NCBI GenBank assembly: GCA_040881175.1
Contig: JBBEDS010000016.1
Location: 1-21,825 of the forward strand
Direction of reading: 5' to 3'
DNA: 21,825 nucleotides
DNA from: JBBEDS01 sp040881175
GTDB lineage: Bacteria; Patescibacteriota; Minisyncoccia; 2-02-FULL-40-12; IGHO2-01-FULL-4-A
The position numbers and the translations under genes are program-made. This document shows positions 6,052-12,055 of the stretch, piece by piece. Below the pieces are notes generated by a model. The model worked only from the letters and a program-made list of their open reading frames with translations, did not search any database and was not told where the DNA came from. Numbering within the stretch: position 1 is the first letter of the stretch; every line of letters starts with the position of its first letter.

Positions 6052-7035
6052 ATGGCACCTAACTTAGAAGAAAATATTCTGGCTACTATTGCGTACTATG
6101 ACGTACTGGATTTTCCTCTCAAAGAAGAGGAAGTATTTAGGTTTTTAATAAATTTCGAACACCTCGATGCTTCAAAGAAGATGAATAAGCCAGCACTCGA
6201 TGAGGTTAGAAATAGAATGGCTGACCTGATGAAGGCGGGAGCGATAGATAGTGACCAAGGATACTATTTCCTCACTGACAAAAAGTATCTTGCCCCTCTC
6301 AGATTAAAAAAAGAGAAAATAGCCCGCGAGAAATGGGCTAAGACATTGAGGGCAGTAAAATGGATCCGCTTGGTTCCGAATGTACGGGCAGTCTTTGCTT
6401 CCGGTTCTCTGGCTATCAGTAATACGGATGAGCTGAGCGATCTGGACGTGTTGATAGTGGCAAAACACGGACGTATTTGGCTGACACGTCTTTTCATTAC
6501 TGTCTGGTTGTCGTTGCTTAGAGTCAGACGTTCAGGTTCGGAAAAAATTGCTCCGGATAAGGTTTGTTTGAACCACTATATCACTGACAAGTCTCCAGGC
6601 ATTCCATATGGGAGCATGTATAACGCGCAGACATACATTAATCTGGTGCCAATTTTTATCAGAGATGAGGAAACTCTTAAAAATTTCCAGAGAGAGAACG
6701 GGTGGGTTTTGACATATGTTTTTGATTGGCCAGAGGCGGTGCAGGAAAAAAAGATCGGTAACGGGTTTGCCGGCATGATCGGCAAAGCAAAAGAATGGTT
6801 TTTGAATAATAGATTCGGTGACTTTCTAGAGAATATGGCCAGACGCTATCAGTCGGTGAGGATAGAGAGGAATCCTTTAACTAAAAAAGCCGGTGGCCGC
6901 GTCATCTTTACCGATGAGCAGCTGGAATTTCATCCAGAATCGGTGGAGGATAAAATTATTGAGAGGTACAACCAAAGATTGAGAGATCTGGGGTTGTCGC
7001 ACTTCGCCAAGGAGAAAAACTCAGGGTTGACTTAG
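6052..7035 (+). CDS. Nucleotidyltransferase-like protein with N-terminal winged-helix region, 327 aa
   Basis: Residues about 1-80 resemble a helical winged-helix-like unit (LEENILATIAYYDVLDFPL, later YYFLTDKKYL). They are followed by a polymerase-beta-type nucleotidyltransferase signature: FASGSLA (about 115-121) and ELSDLDVLIV (about 127-136), matching the GS...DxD pattern in which the two aspartates bind metal. A third catalytic acidic residue is not obvious. A hydrophobic stretch follows (about 142-157). The C-terminal half has no motif I know. Such proteins are frequent in CPR genomes and their substrates are unknown. An in-frame GTG at 6034 would add six residues, but the ATG at 6052 is preferred because the promoter's -10 box overlaps the GTG. 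The gene stands alone after a terminator. Confidence 0.7.
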   Translation: MAPNLEENILATIAYYDVLDFPLKEEEVFRFLINFEHLDASKKMNKPALDEVRNRMADLMKAGAIDSDQGYYFLTDKKYLAPLRLKKEKIAREKWAKTLRAVKWIRLVPNVRAVFASGSLAISNTDELSDLDVLIVAKHGRIWLTRLFITVWLSLLRVRRSGSEKIAPDKVCLNHYITDKSPGIPYGSMYNAQTYINLVPIFIRDEETLKNFQRENGWVLTYVFDWPEAVQEKKIGNGFAGMIGKAKEWFLNNRFGDFLENMARRYQSVRIERNPLTKKAGGRVIFTDEQLEFHPESVEDKIIERYNQRLRDLGLSHFAKEKNSGLT

Positions 7036-7093
7036 CTTTTATTGAGGAGCATCATATTTTTAAGTACGTTTACACTCAAAGGCGAGGTTTGGC

Positions 7094-7975
7094 ATGCATC
7101 ATCACAGAGAAGATACTCCTAGTAATCCGATTACCGGGTGGTTAATCAAATTTCTGGTCCTTCTAATCGCAGTCCTTTGTCTCATAGCCGTAGTCGTCTT
7201 AAGCGCGAAGAAGGTCCAAGGCCAATATCTGCCTCAAGCTGAGATGCCTAAGATCGTCGTTAAGTATTACTATAACTTCCCAGCAGAAGTTAAAGACGTA
7301 CTCTCTAATAGTATCATCAGTGTTCAGGTTAGGACTGAGACTATGGTCGGCGGAGTTTCCGAGGCCAGAGATACTACTTCGACAGGTTTCGTAGTAGATA
7401 ACGATGGCTTTGTACTCGCTGCCTTGCATAGCTTCGGAGATGTGCCATCGGCATGGTTAAATAATTCGACCAAGGTAAGGATTTTCGACGGCACTAACTA
7501 TCTCGATAGCTCCCTGATTGGCATTGATCCTAATGCCGACTTAGTTCTTATCAAGGTTGAGGGGACTAACACCCCCGGGGTAAAGTTTACTAAAAAAGCT
7601 GTCGTGATGGCCGAGAACAAGGATAACTTGCCCGACCATTTCTATGCCGTTAGGTTCATGCCTTTCGGTCCCGGTCTATACTTGCCGGTTAAACTGGGGC
7701 AGTATCTCCTTGAGACGAATGTCACAGGCGGTCATATACTGCCCATCATGATGGGTGCCGTCGACGGCACTATTGAAGAGGGATTTTCCGGCGGACCGCT
7801 GATCGGGCCGGACGGAAAGATCTACGGTGTCATCGTCCGCAGGGGAGAGGCATTTACATATGTCGTGCCGCTTGAGCGAGCGAGTGAATTCATTAGAAAA
7901 GGAATCAAAATGTTTAAGGGCGAAGAAGCAACGCCTCCGCCCACTGATGAGCATAAACCAAGCCAGAAGTTATAG
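7094..7975 (+). CDS. Membrane-anchored trypsin-like serine protease, 293 aa
   Basis: A short basic/histidine-rich N-terminus (MHHHRED) leads into one membrane helix (about 17-37), which places the rest outside the cytoplasm. The domain follows the chymotrypsin/HtrA pattern: His112 in LAALHSFGD, Asp149 in DPNADLVLIKV, and Ser232 in EGFSGGPLIGPDG, with the oxyanion-type GFSGGP motif intact. All three catalytic positions are present. There is no PDZ domain after the protease domain; the tail is short, proline-rich and charged. The gene is therefore a degenerate or minimal HtrA-like protease rather than a full DegP. The usual TAAH before the catalytic His is replaced by AALH. A GGCGAGG element lies 7-13 nt before the ATG. 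A terminator follows immediately. Confidence 0.82.
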   Translation: MHHHREDTPSNPITGWLIKFLVLLIAVLCLIAVVVLSAKKVQGQYLPQAEMPKIVVKYYYNFPAEVKDVLSNSIISVQVRTETMVGGVSEARDTTSTGFVVDNDGFVLAALHSFGDVPSAWLNNSTKVRIFDGTNYLDSSLIGIDPNADLVLIKVEGTNTPGVKFTKKAVVMAENKDNLPDHFYAVRFMPFGPGLYLPVKLGQYLLETNVTGGHILPIMMGAVDGTIEEGFSGGPLIGPDGKIYGVIVRRGEAFTYVVPLERASEFIRKGIKMFKGEEATPPPTDEHKPSQKL

Positions 7976-7976
7976 C

Positions 7977-8003
7977 GCCAGCTGCCAAGCTGGCCTTTTA
8001 TTT
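7977..8003 (+). terminator. Intrinsic terminator after the serine protease gene
   Basis: GCCAGCT (7977-7983) pairs with AGCTGGC (7988-7994) around a 4-nt loop, followed by CTTTTATTT. It begins one base after the stop codon. Confidence 0.85.
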
Positions 8004-8072
8004 AGGGTACTAATTCTCTGCATTTTGATGTATGATCGAAATAATAGTTCGTTCACATCTAAGAGGTTAGAG

Positions 8073-8639
8073 ATGGCATCTACTAGATCTCCCGATGCGA
8101 AGAAGCGATATACCGCTTTTATTTCGGTAATGATCTTTATTTCCCTACTCATACTTTTCCCTCAGTACATAGCCTCCGGCGTTGTCTACTACCGTGTGCA
8201 TATGAATAAACAGCTAGTCCACGAATTTGAAGTTGATAATGATAAAGTCCGTATTTTCATAGAATCCCGCGATGAGGAATTCGTACTAATAGGATCTGTT
8301 GAAAAAGTTGAGGAGCTAGTTAGGAAGGCGTATCTGGATTTCAAGCCGCTTCTAGTATCTAGAAGTTGGAAGGAATATAAGGGTGAGCCACCAGGGCAAA
8401 CTTTTGATCTTCTATTTTTGAACGAGGAAACGTTCGGTTCTTTTGAGCAGCATATGTATGGCGGGCATTACGAATTTAACGCCTTTTTCCACACGTGGCT
8501 TAAAACGGCGTATCTACGGGGTGATGGTAATGAGTATGACGTATCTACACGGGGAGGCACTATCAGGCACGAAACTTTCCATTACTTATCAAAGAAATAT
8601 AATCTTAACTTCGAAGAACGCGCGGCGCAAATTTTCTGA
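8073..8639 (+). CDS. Short membrane-anchored HExxH protein, possibly peptidase MA-like, 188 aa
   Basis: One membrane helix (about 14-36) is followed by an extracytoplasmic domain that ends with IRHETFHYLSKKYNLNFEERAAQIF-type sequence: HETFH is an HExxH zinc motif, and EERAAQ sits where MA-like gluzincins carry the Glu of EGLAEY. This resemblance is by eye only. The protein stops six residues after the putative third ligand, whereas related peptidases usually continue with further helices, so it may be truncated or a minimal form. The open frame extends upstream to 7827, but the ATG at 8073 is chosen because AAGAGG lies 6 nt before it and the upstream part overlaps the protease gene and its terminator. 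A terminator starts at the stop codon, so the end is genuine. Confidence 0.65.
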   Translation: MASTRSPDAKKRYTAFISVMIFISLLILFPQYIASGVVYYRVHMNKQLVHEFEVDNDKVRIFIESRDEEFVLIGSVEKVEELVRKAYLDFKPLLVSRSWKEYKGEPPGQTFDLLFLNEETFGSFEQHMYGGHYEFNAFFHTWLKTAYLRGDGNEYDVSTRGGTIRHETFHYLSKKYNLNFEERAAQIF

Positions 8640-8661
8640 ATAGCCTTTTAGGCTATTTTTT
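8639..8661 (+). terminator. Intrinsic terminator after the short HExxH gene
   Basis: AATAGCCT (8639-8646) pairs with AGGCTATT (8650-8657) around a 3-nt loop, continuing into TTTTTT to 8661. It starts within the stop codon. Confidence 0.85.
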
Positions 8662-8671
8662 CATGCCAATC

Positions 8672-8699
8672 TTGACTAGGAAAATATATTTTGTAAGAT
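8672..8699 (+). promoter_or_regulatory. Promoter of groES-groEL
   Basis: TTGACT (8672-8677) and TAAGAT (8694-8699) are 16 bp apart, with TG directly before the -10. The predicted start (about 8706-8707) coincides with the first base of the CIRCE operator. Confidence 0.75.
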
Positions 8700-8706
8700 G
8701 TAGCTA

Positions 8707-8733
8707 TCAGCACTCTCTGGTCGAGATTGCTAA
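8707..8733 (+). promoter_or_regulatory. CIRCE operator (HrcA binding site)
   Basis: TCAGCACTC (8707-8715), a 9-nt spacer, and GATTGCTAA (8725-8733) match the CIRCE consensus TTAGCACTC-N9-GAGTGCTAA with one mismatch per arm. The spacing is exact and the element sits at the predicted transcription start, the classical place for HrcA repression of groESL. It predicts an hrcA gene elsewhere in this genome. Confidence 0.85.
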
Positions 8734-8760
8734 TCAGCTGGCCTTAGGTTGTAGGTTTTC

Positions 8761-8802
8761 GGCTTTAGACCATCTAATGCCTAAAGCTCAGCATCTAATG
8801 CC
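8761..8802 (+). repeat. Leader hairpin and short direct repeat before groES
   Basis: GCTTTAG (8762-8768) can pair with CTAAAGC (8781-8787). The 11-nt sequence CATCTAATGCC occurs at 8771-8781 and again at 8792-8802, 21 nt apart and just upstream of the groES start. It may be a leader structure or simple duplication. Confidence 0.4.
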
Positions 8803-8812
8803 GGGAATATAT

Positions 8813-9100
8813 ATGAAGATAAAACCATTAGGCGACAGGGTTCTGATAGAACCGCTTCGCGAGGAGAAGAAAAGGGGAGGTATAATTTTACCTGATACCG
8901 TAGAAAAAGAGCGACCCGAACAGGGCCGTATAGTGTCCGTTGGCCCAGGCAGGGTAGATGATGACGGAAAGAAGGTCCCTATGAATGTGAAGAAGGGTGA
9001 TAAGGTTCTATTCACAAAGTATGGACCTAATGAGATAAAGGTCGACGAGAAAGAGTACCTAATAGCCAAAGAGGAAGATATCCTGGCGGTTATTGAATAA
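8813..9100 (+). CDS. groES: Co-chaperonin GroES
   Basis: GroES is the 10-kDa heptameric lid of the GroEL chaperonin. The 95-residue product is full length and typical: IKPLGDRVLIEPL at the start, the mobile loop KRGGIILPDT (about 20-29) whose hydrophobic IIL binds GroEL, EQGRIVSVGPG, KKGDKVLFTKYGPNEIKV, and the YLIAKEEDILAVI end. The open frame runs upstream to 8663, but family alignment fixes the start at the ATG 8813; the upstream part is the 5' leader containing CIRCE. No convincing Shine-Dalgarno site precedes it. It is first in the groES-groEL operon, with an intercistronic hairpin at 9077-9110. Confidence 0.97.
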   Translation: MKIKPLGDRVLIEPLREEKKRGGIILPDTVEKERPEQGRIVSVGPGRVDDDGKKVPMNVKKGDKVLFTKYGPNEIKVDEKEYLIAKEEDILAVIE

Positions 9101-9110
9101 CCCAGATATC
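9077..9110 (+). other. Hairpin across the groES stop, between groES and groEL
   Basis: GATATC (9077-9082) pairs with GATATC (9105-9110), and inside it GGTTAT (9088-9093) pairs with ATAACC (9097-9102) around a 3-nt loop. The groES stop codon lies in the inner helix. The following CTTTCTTTGAT is only a weak T-tract, so partial termination, RNA processing or mRNA stability are all possible. Confidence 0.55.
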
Positions 9111-9135
9111 ACTTTCTTTGATATATATTTAAAAC

Positions 9136-10764
9136 ATGGCTAAACAAATTCAATATAAAGAACAGGCAAGAGAATCTTTGAAGCGTGGTGTCGACAAGAT
9201 TGCCAATGCGGTCAAAGTAACCCTAGGTCCCAAAGGCAGAAATGTCGTCTTGGATAAAGGTTTTGGCGCACCGACTATTACCAAAGATGGTGTCACTGTC
9301 GCTAAAGGCATTGAGCTGAAAGATAAATTTGAAAACATCGGCGCCGAGTTGGTTAAAGAAGTCGCTTCGCAGACTGGAGATATCGCTGGTGACGGTACGA
9401 CTACCGCTACGGTGTTAGCCCAGGCAATAGTCGCCGAGGGTTTCAGCGCAGTTAACTCCGGTGCGAACCCGATGGTTCTCAAGAAGGGAATGGACAAGGC
9501 AGTCGAGTGGGTGATCAAAACTTTAAATCAGAGCAAGAAGAGCGTCAGCGGCTACGAGAAGATTAAAGAAGTCGCCTCAATCTCCGCTAATGACTCCGAG
9601 ATCGGCACCCTCATCGCCGACGTATTTAAAGAAGTCGGCAAAGACGGCGTTGTCACCGTAGAAGAGTCACAGACATTTGGTATGGAGAAAGAGATCGTAG
9701 AGGGTATGCAATTTGATCGCGGCTACATATCGCCATATATGGTTACCAACCCCGAGAGAATGGAGTCAGTATATGAGGATCCATATATCCTAATAACAGA
9801 CAAGAAGATTTCTTCGATTCAAGATATTATCGGTTTGCTCGAGAAACTATCCAAGGCTGGCAAGCGTGATCTTGTAATCGTAGCTGAAGATGTTGACGGT
9901 GATGCACTGACGACATTAGTGGTCAATAAATTGCGCGGCAACTTTAATGCGCTGGCTATAAAGGCGCCCGGATTCGGAGACCGCAAGAAGGAGATGCTGG
10001 AAGATCTGGCAATCGTAACTGGCGGTCAGGTGATCTCCGAAGAGAGGGGCCTAAAGTTAGAAAGCGTAGAAGTAAACATGCTCGGCCGTGCTCACAGAGT
10101 TGTAGCTGACAAAGAGAAGACAGTGATTGTCGCTGGCAAGGGGAAGAAGGCAGATATTGATAAGAGAATCTCTCAATTGAGAAAGCAAATTGCCGAAACC
10201 AAATCCGATTTTGACAAAGAAAAACTTCAGGAAAGATTAGCCAAGTTGGCCGGTGGTGTTGCTGTCATTAAAGTTGGTGCCGTAACTGAAACTGAGCTCA
10301 AAGAAAAGAAATTCAGAATTGACGATGCGGTTGCCGCTACTCGTGCTGCTTTGGAAGAGGGGATAGTCCCTGGCGGAGGCATCGCACTATTCGAAGTAGC
10401 CAAGGGTCTGAATAACAAGGTTGCCGGCGTTTCGGAATTCGGAGATGAGGCCAAGGGCGTAGCCATAATCAAGGCAGTGCTTGAAAAGCCGCTTAGGGCC
10501 ATAGCCGAGAACTCTGGCAAGGATTCAAACGAGGTCATCGAGAAGATATCTACATTACCCGTCGGTATGGGCTTCAATGCTGCTACCGGTGAATATGTGG
10601 ATATGATCAAAGAGGGCATTATCGATCCTCTCAAAGTCGTAAAGACTTCATTGGTGAACGCAGCCTCTGTAGCATCCCTGATTCTAACGACAGATGTGGT
10701 GGTGACAGACATTCCTGAGTCAAAAGAAGAGAAGGACTCTTCGCAAATGCCACCTGAATACTAG
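9136..10764 (+). CDS. groL: Chaperonin GroEL
   Basis: GroEL forms the double-ring ATP-dependent folding chamber that works with GroES. At 542 residues it is near normal length. Diagnostic segments are LGPKGRNVVLDK (about 30-41), GDGTTTATVLAQ (catalytic Asp86), the apical domain from about 190 to 370, and ATRAALEEGIVPGGG with the preceding DDAVA Asp that acts in ATP hydrolysis. The C-terminus is unusual: it ends SKEEKDSSQMPPEY, without the glycine-methionine (GGM) repeats found in most bacterial GroEL. There is no visible Shine-Dalgarno site; the 35-nt gap from groES is AT-rich. It is co-transcribed with groES under the CIRCE promoter and ends in a strong terminator. Confidence 0.98.
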   Translation: MAKQIQYKEQARESLKRGVDKIANAVKVTLGPKGRNVVLDKGFGAPTITKDGVTVAKGIELKDKFENIGAELVKEVASQTGDIAGDGTTTATVLAQAIVAEGFSAVNSGANPMVLKKGMDKAVEWVIKTLNQSKKSVSGYEKIKEVASISANDSEIGTLIADVFKEVGKDGVVTVEESQTFGMEKEIVEGMQFDRGYISPYMVTNPERMESVYEDPYILITDKKISSIQDIIGLLEKLSKAGKRDLVIVAEDVDGDALTTLVVNKLRGNFNALAIKAPGFGDRKKEMLEDLAIVTGGQVISEERGLKLESVEVNMLGRAHRVVADKEKTVIVAGKGKKADIDKRISQLRKQIAETKSDFDKEKLQERLAKLAGGVAVIKVGAVTETELKEKKFRIDDAVAATRAALEEGIVPGGGIALFEVAKGLNNKVAGVSEFGDEAKGVAIIKAVLEKPLRAIAENSGKDSNEVIEKISTLPVGMGFNAATGEYVDMIKEGIIDPLKVVKTSLVNAASVASLILTTDVVVTDIPESKEEKDSSQMPPEY

Positions 10765-10767
10765 CCT

Positions 10768-10802
10768 AAATCAAAAACCCCCGACGAAGGGGTTTTTGAT
10801 TT
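10768..10802 (+). terminator. Intrinsic terminator of groES-groEL
   Basis: AAATCAAAAACCCC (10768-10781) pairs perfectly with GGGGTTTTTGATTT (10789-10802), a 14-bp stem with a 7-nt loop. The A-rich and T-rich flanks within the stem make it potentially bidirectional. Confidence 0.9.
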
Positions 10803-10823
10803 GCAGGGACATAAAAAATATTT

Positions 10824-10853
10824 TTGACAACGTTGCCGAGATAAACTTCTAAT
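10824..10853 (+). promoter_or_regulatory. Promoter of cmk
   Basis: TTGACA (10824-10829, perfect) and TCTAAT (10848-10853) are 18 bp apart. Transcription would start near 10860, about 8 nt before the ATG at 10869. Confidence 0.6.
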
Positions 10854-10865
10854 TTTAAAATTAGA
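10848..10865. promoter_or_regulatory. Perfect 18-bp palindrome over the cmk -10 box and start point
   Basis: TCTAATTTT (10848-10856) and AAAATTAGA (10857-10865) are exact reverse complements with no spacer. Its position over the -10 box and presumed transcription start suits a dimeric repressor operator, though an AT-rich palindrome could also be chance. Confidence 0.5.
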
Positions 10866-10868
10866 CCA

Positions 10869-11429
10869 ATGGCGGTCATAAGAGTCAGTGGCAATCCGGG
10901 TTCAGGCAAGACTACTGTGTCAAAACGACTGGCGGAGTTTTTGGGTTACGAATACACATATACTGGTGGAATATTCAGAGATATGGCTAAGGAGCATAAC
11001 CTTTCGATAGAAGATTTCTATCACAAATTAAAAACTGACGAGGAGCTTGAGAGAAGTGTGGATACCCGCCAGGTAAAGCTGATGAGCCAGCAAGACAACT
11101 TGGTGGTAGAGGGCAGGATGGCGCCCTTTCAGGCTTGTCCGTTCGAGACTATAAATATCTTCATTAAGGTGGAGCCAGTCGAGGGAGCCAGAAGACAAAC
11201 AATGAGGCCGGAGAATAGAGACCACACCTTGGAGAGTATGATGAAGCTTTCTAAAGAAAGAGTGGACAATGAAAAAAAGAGATACTACTACCTGTATAAG
11301 ATAGCGAACCATTTGGATGAAGATAAATTTGATATTGTGGTAGATACAACTAACTTGTCGCCTGAACAGGTATTTGAAGAAATTGTAAGTAAATTAGGCA
11401 AATTGGGCCTTGAGGTCAGGCAAGCTTAA
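10869..11429 (+). CDS. cmk: Cytidylate kinase family protein (archaeal-type), 186 aa
   Basis: The enzyme phosphorylates CMP/dCMP to the diphosphate. The product begins with IRVSGNPGSGKTTVSKRLAE, whose P-loop GNPGSGKT is at 8-15. Then come YTYTGGIFRDMAKE (about 29-42), the region that binds the nucleoside monophosphate in archaeal-type Cmk, and VVEGRMAPF (about 79-87). Length (186) and layout fit the short archaeal/CPR form rather than the ~225-residue bacterial Cmk. Some relatives are annotated only as AAA family ATPases, so the substrate is likely but unproven. It has its own promoter with an overlapping palindrome and no Shine-Dalgarno site. CTP synthase lies downstream, consistent with pyrimidine nucleotide supply. 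Confidence 0.75.
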   Translation: MAVIRVSGNPGSGKTTVSKRLAEFLGYEYTYTGGIFRDMAKEHNLSIEDFYHKLKTDEELERSVDTRQVKLMSQQDNLVVEGRMAPFQACPFETINIFIKVEPVEGARRQTMRPENRDHTLESMMKLSKERVDNEKKRYYYLYKIANHLDEDKFDIVVDTTNLSPEQVFEEIVSKLGKLGLEVRQA

Positions 11430-11435
11430 CCACTT

Positions 11436-11464
11436 TTGTGAGTGGATAAGATTTATGCTAAATT
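11436..11464 (+). promoter_or_regulatory. Candidate promoter of lemA
   Basis: TTGTGA (11436-11441) and TAAATT (11459-11464) are 17 bp apart. The -10 ends 8 nt before the ATG, so the mRNA would be essentially leaderless. A small hairpin, CCACT/AGTGG (11430-11434 with 11441-11445), overlaps the -35. Confidence 0.5.
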
Positions 11465-11472
11465 AAAGACAT

Positions 11473-12027
11473 ATGAATACCTCACTCATTGTTTTAATAA
11501 TAGTAGTTGTCGTTGGGCTTTGGCTTGTCGGCGCCTTTAATGCTCTGGTCAGATCCAGAAACAGGGTAAAAGAATCCTGGTCTGATATTGATGTGCAATT
11601 AAAGAGGAGATACGACCTCATCCCTAATCTTGTAGAGACGGTAAAAGGCTATTCTGTGCACGAGAAAGAAGTGCTTGAAAATGTGGTTAAGGCTCGTTCT
11701 GCGGCTATGGGTGCCGGTACCGTCAAGGAGCACAGCCAGGCAGAAAATATGCTATCCGGCGCGTTGAAGAATCTTTTTGCTTTATCTGAAGCTTACCCCA
11801 ATCTCCGTGCTTCAGAGAACTTTGCCAAGCTTCAGGATGAATTAGCCGATACTGAAAACAAGATTCAGGCAGCCCGCAGATTCTACAACACCAACGTCAT
11901 GACTCTAAACACTCAGATAGAACAGTTCCCAACGAATGCCGTCGCTTCGATGTTCGGATTTAAGAAAGAAGCATTCTTTGAGTTGGAATCCAAAGAGGAA
12001 AGAGAGCCTGTCAAAGTTTCCTTCTAA
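11473..12027 (+). CDS. lemA: LemA family protein
   Basis: LemA proteins are small membrane-anchored helical proteins of unsettled function, found very often in CPR bacteria and frequently next to HtpX-type proteases. The 184-residue product has one N-terminal membrane helix (about 4-24) followed by the family hallmark: LVRSRNRVKESWSDIDVQLK, RRYDLIPNLVETVKGY and HEKEVLENVVKARS (about 25-75), then SEAYPNLRASENFAKLQDEL and ARRFYNTNVMTLNTQIEQFP. Length is standard. The ATG lacks a Shine-Dalgarno site and follows a -10 box by 8 nt. pyrG lies between lemA and htpX here, 28 nt downstream. Confidence 0.95.
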   Translation: MNTSLIVLIIVVVVGLWLVGAFNALVRSRNRVKESWSDIDVQLKRRYDLIPNLVETVKGYSVHEKEVLENVVKARSAAMGAGTVKEHSQAENMLSGALKNLFALSEAYPNLRASENFAKLQDELADTENKIQAARRFYNTNVMTLNTQIEQFPTNAVASMFGFKKEAFFELESKEEREPVKVSF

Positions 12028-12043
12028 TTTTTTAAAATGATTT

Positions 12044-12049
12044 TATAAA
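12044..12049 (+). promoter_or_regulatory. Possible -10 box giving leaderless pyrG
   Basis: TATAAA ends 6 nt before the pyrG ATG (12056), so a transcript from it would begin at or next to the start codon. No good -35 is visible, and read-through from lemA is equally possible. Confidence 0.35.
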
Positions 12050-12055
12050 CTCTCT

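Noticed and set aside
7827..8072. Upstream extension of the short HExxH gene
   Set aside because: It overlaps the protease gene in another frame and reads through that gene's terminator; a proper ribosome binding site supports the ATG at 8073.
8637..8652. TGA recoding as glycine (as in Gracilibacteria and SR1)
   Set aside because: Read-through would meet TAG within a few codons inside a terminator, and other genes here end naturally in TGA before terminators.
8663..8812. 50-residue N-terminal extension of GroES
   Set aside because: GroES homologues start at MKIKPLGDR; the upstream stretch contains the CIRCE operator and is untranslated leader.
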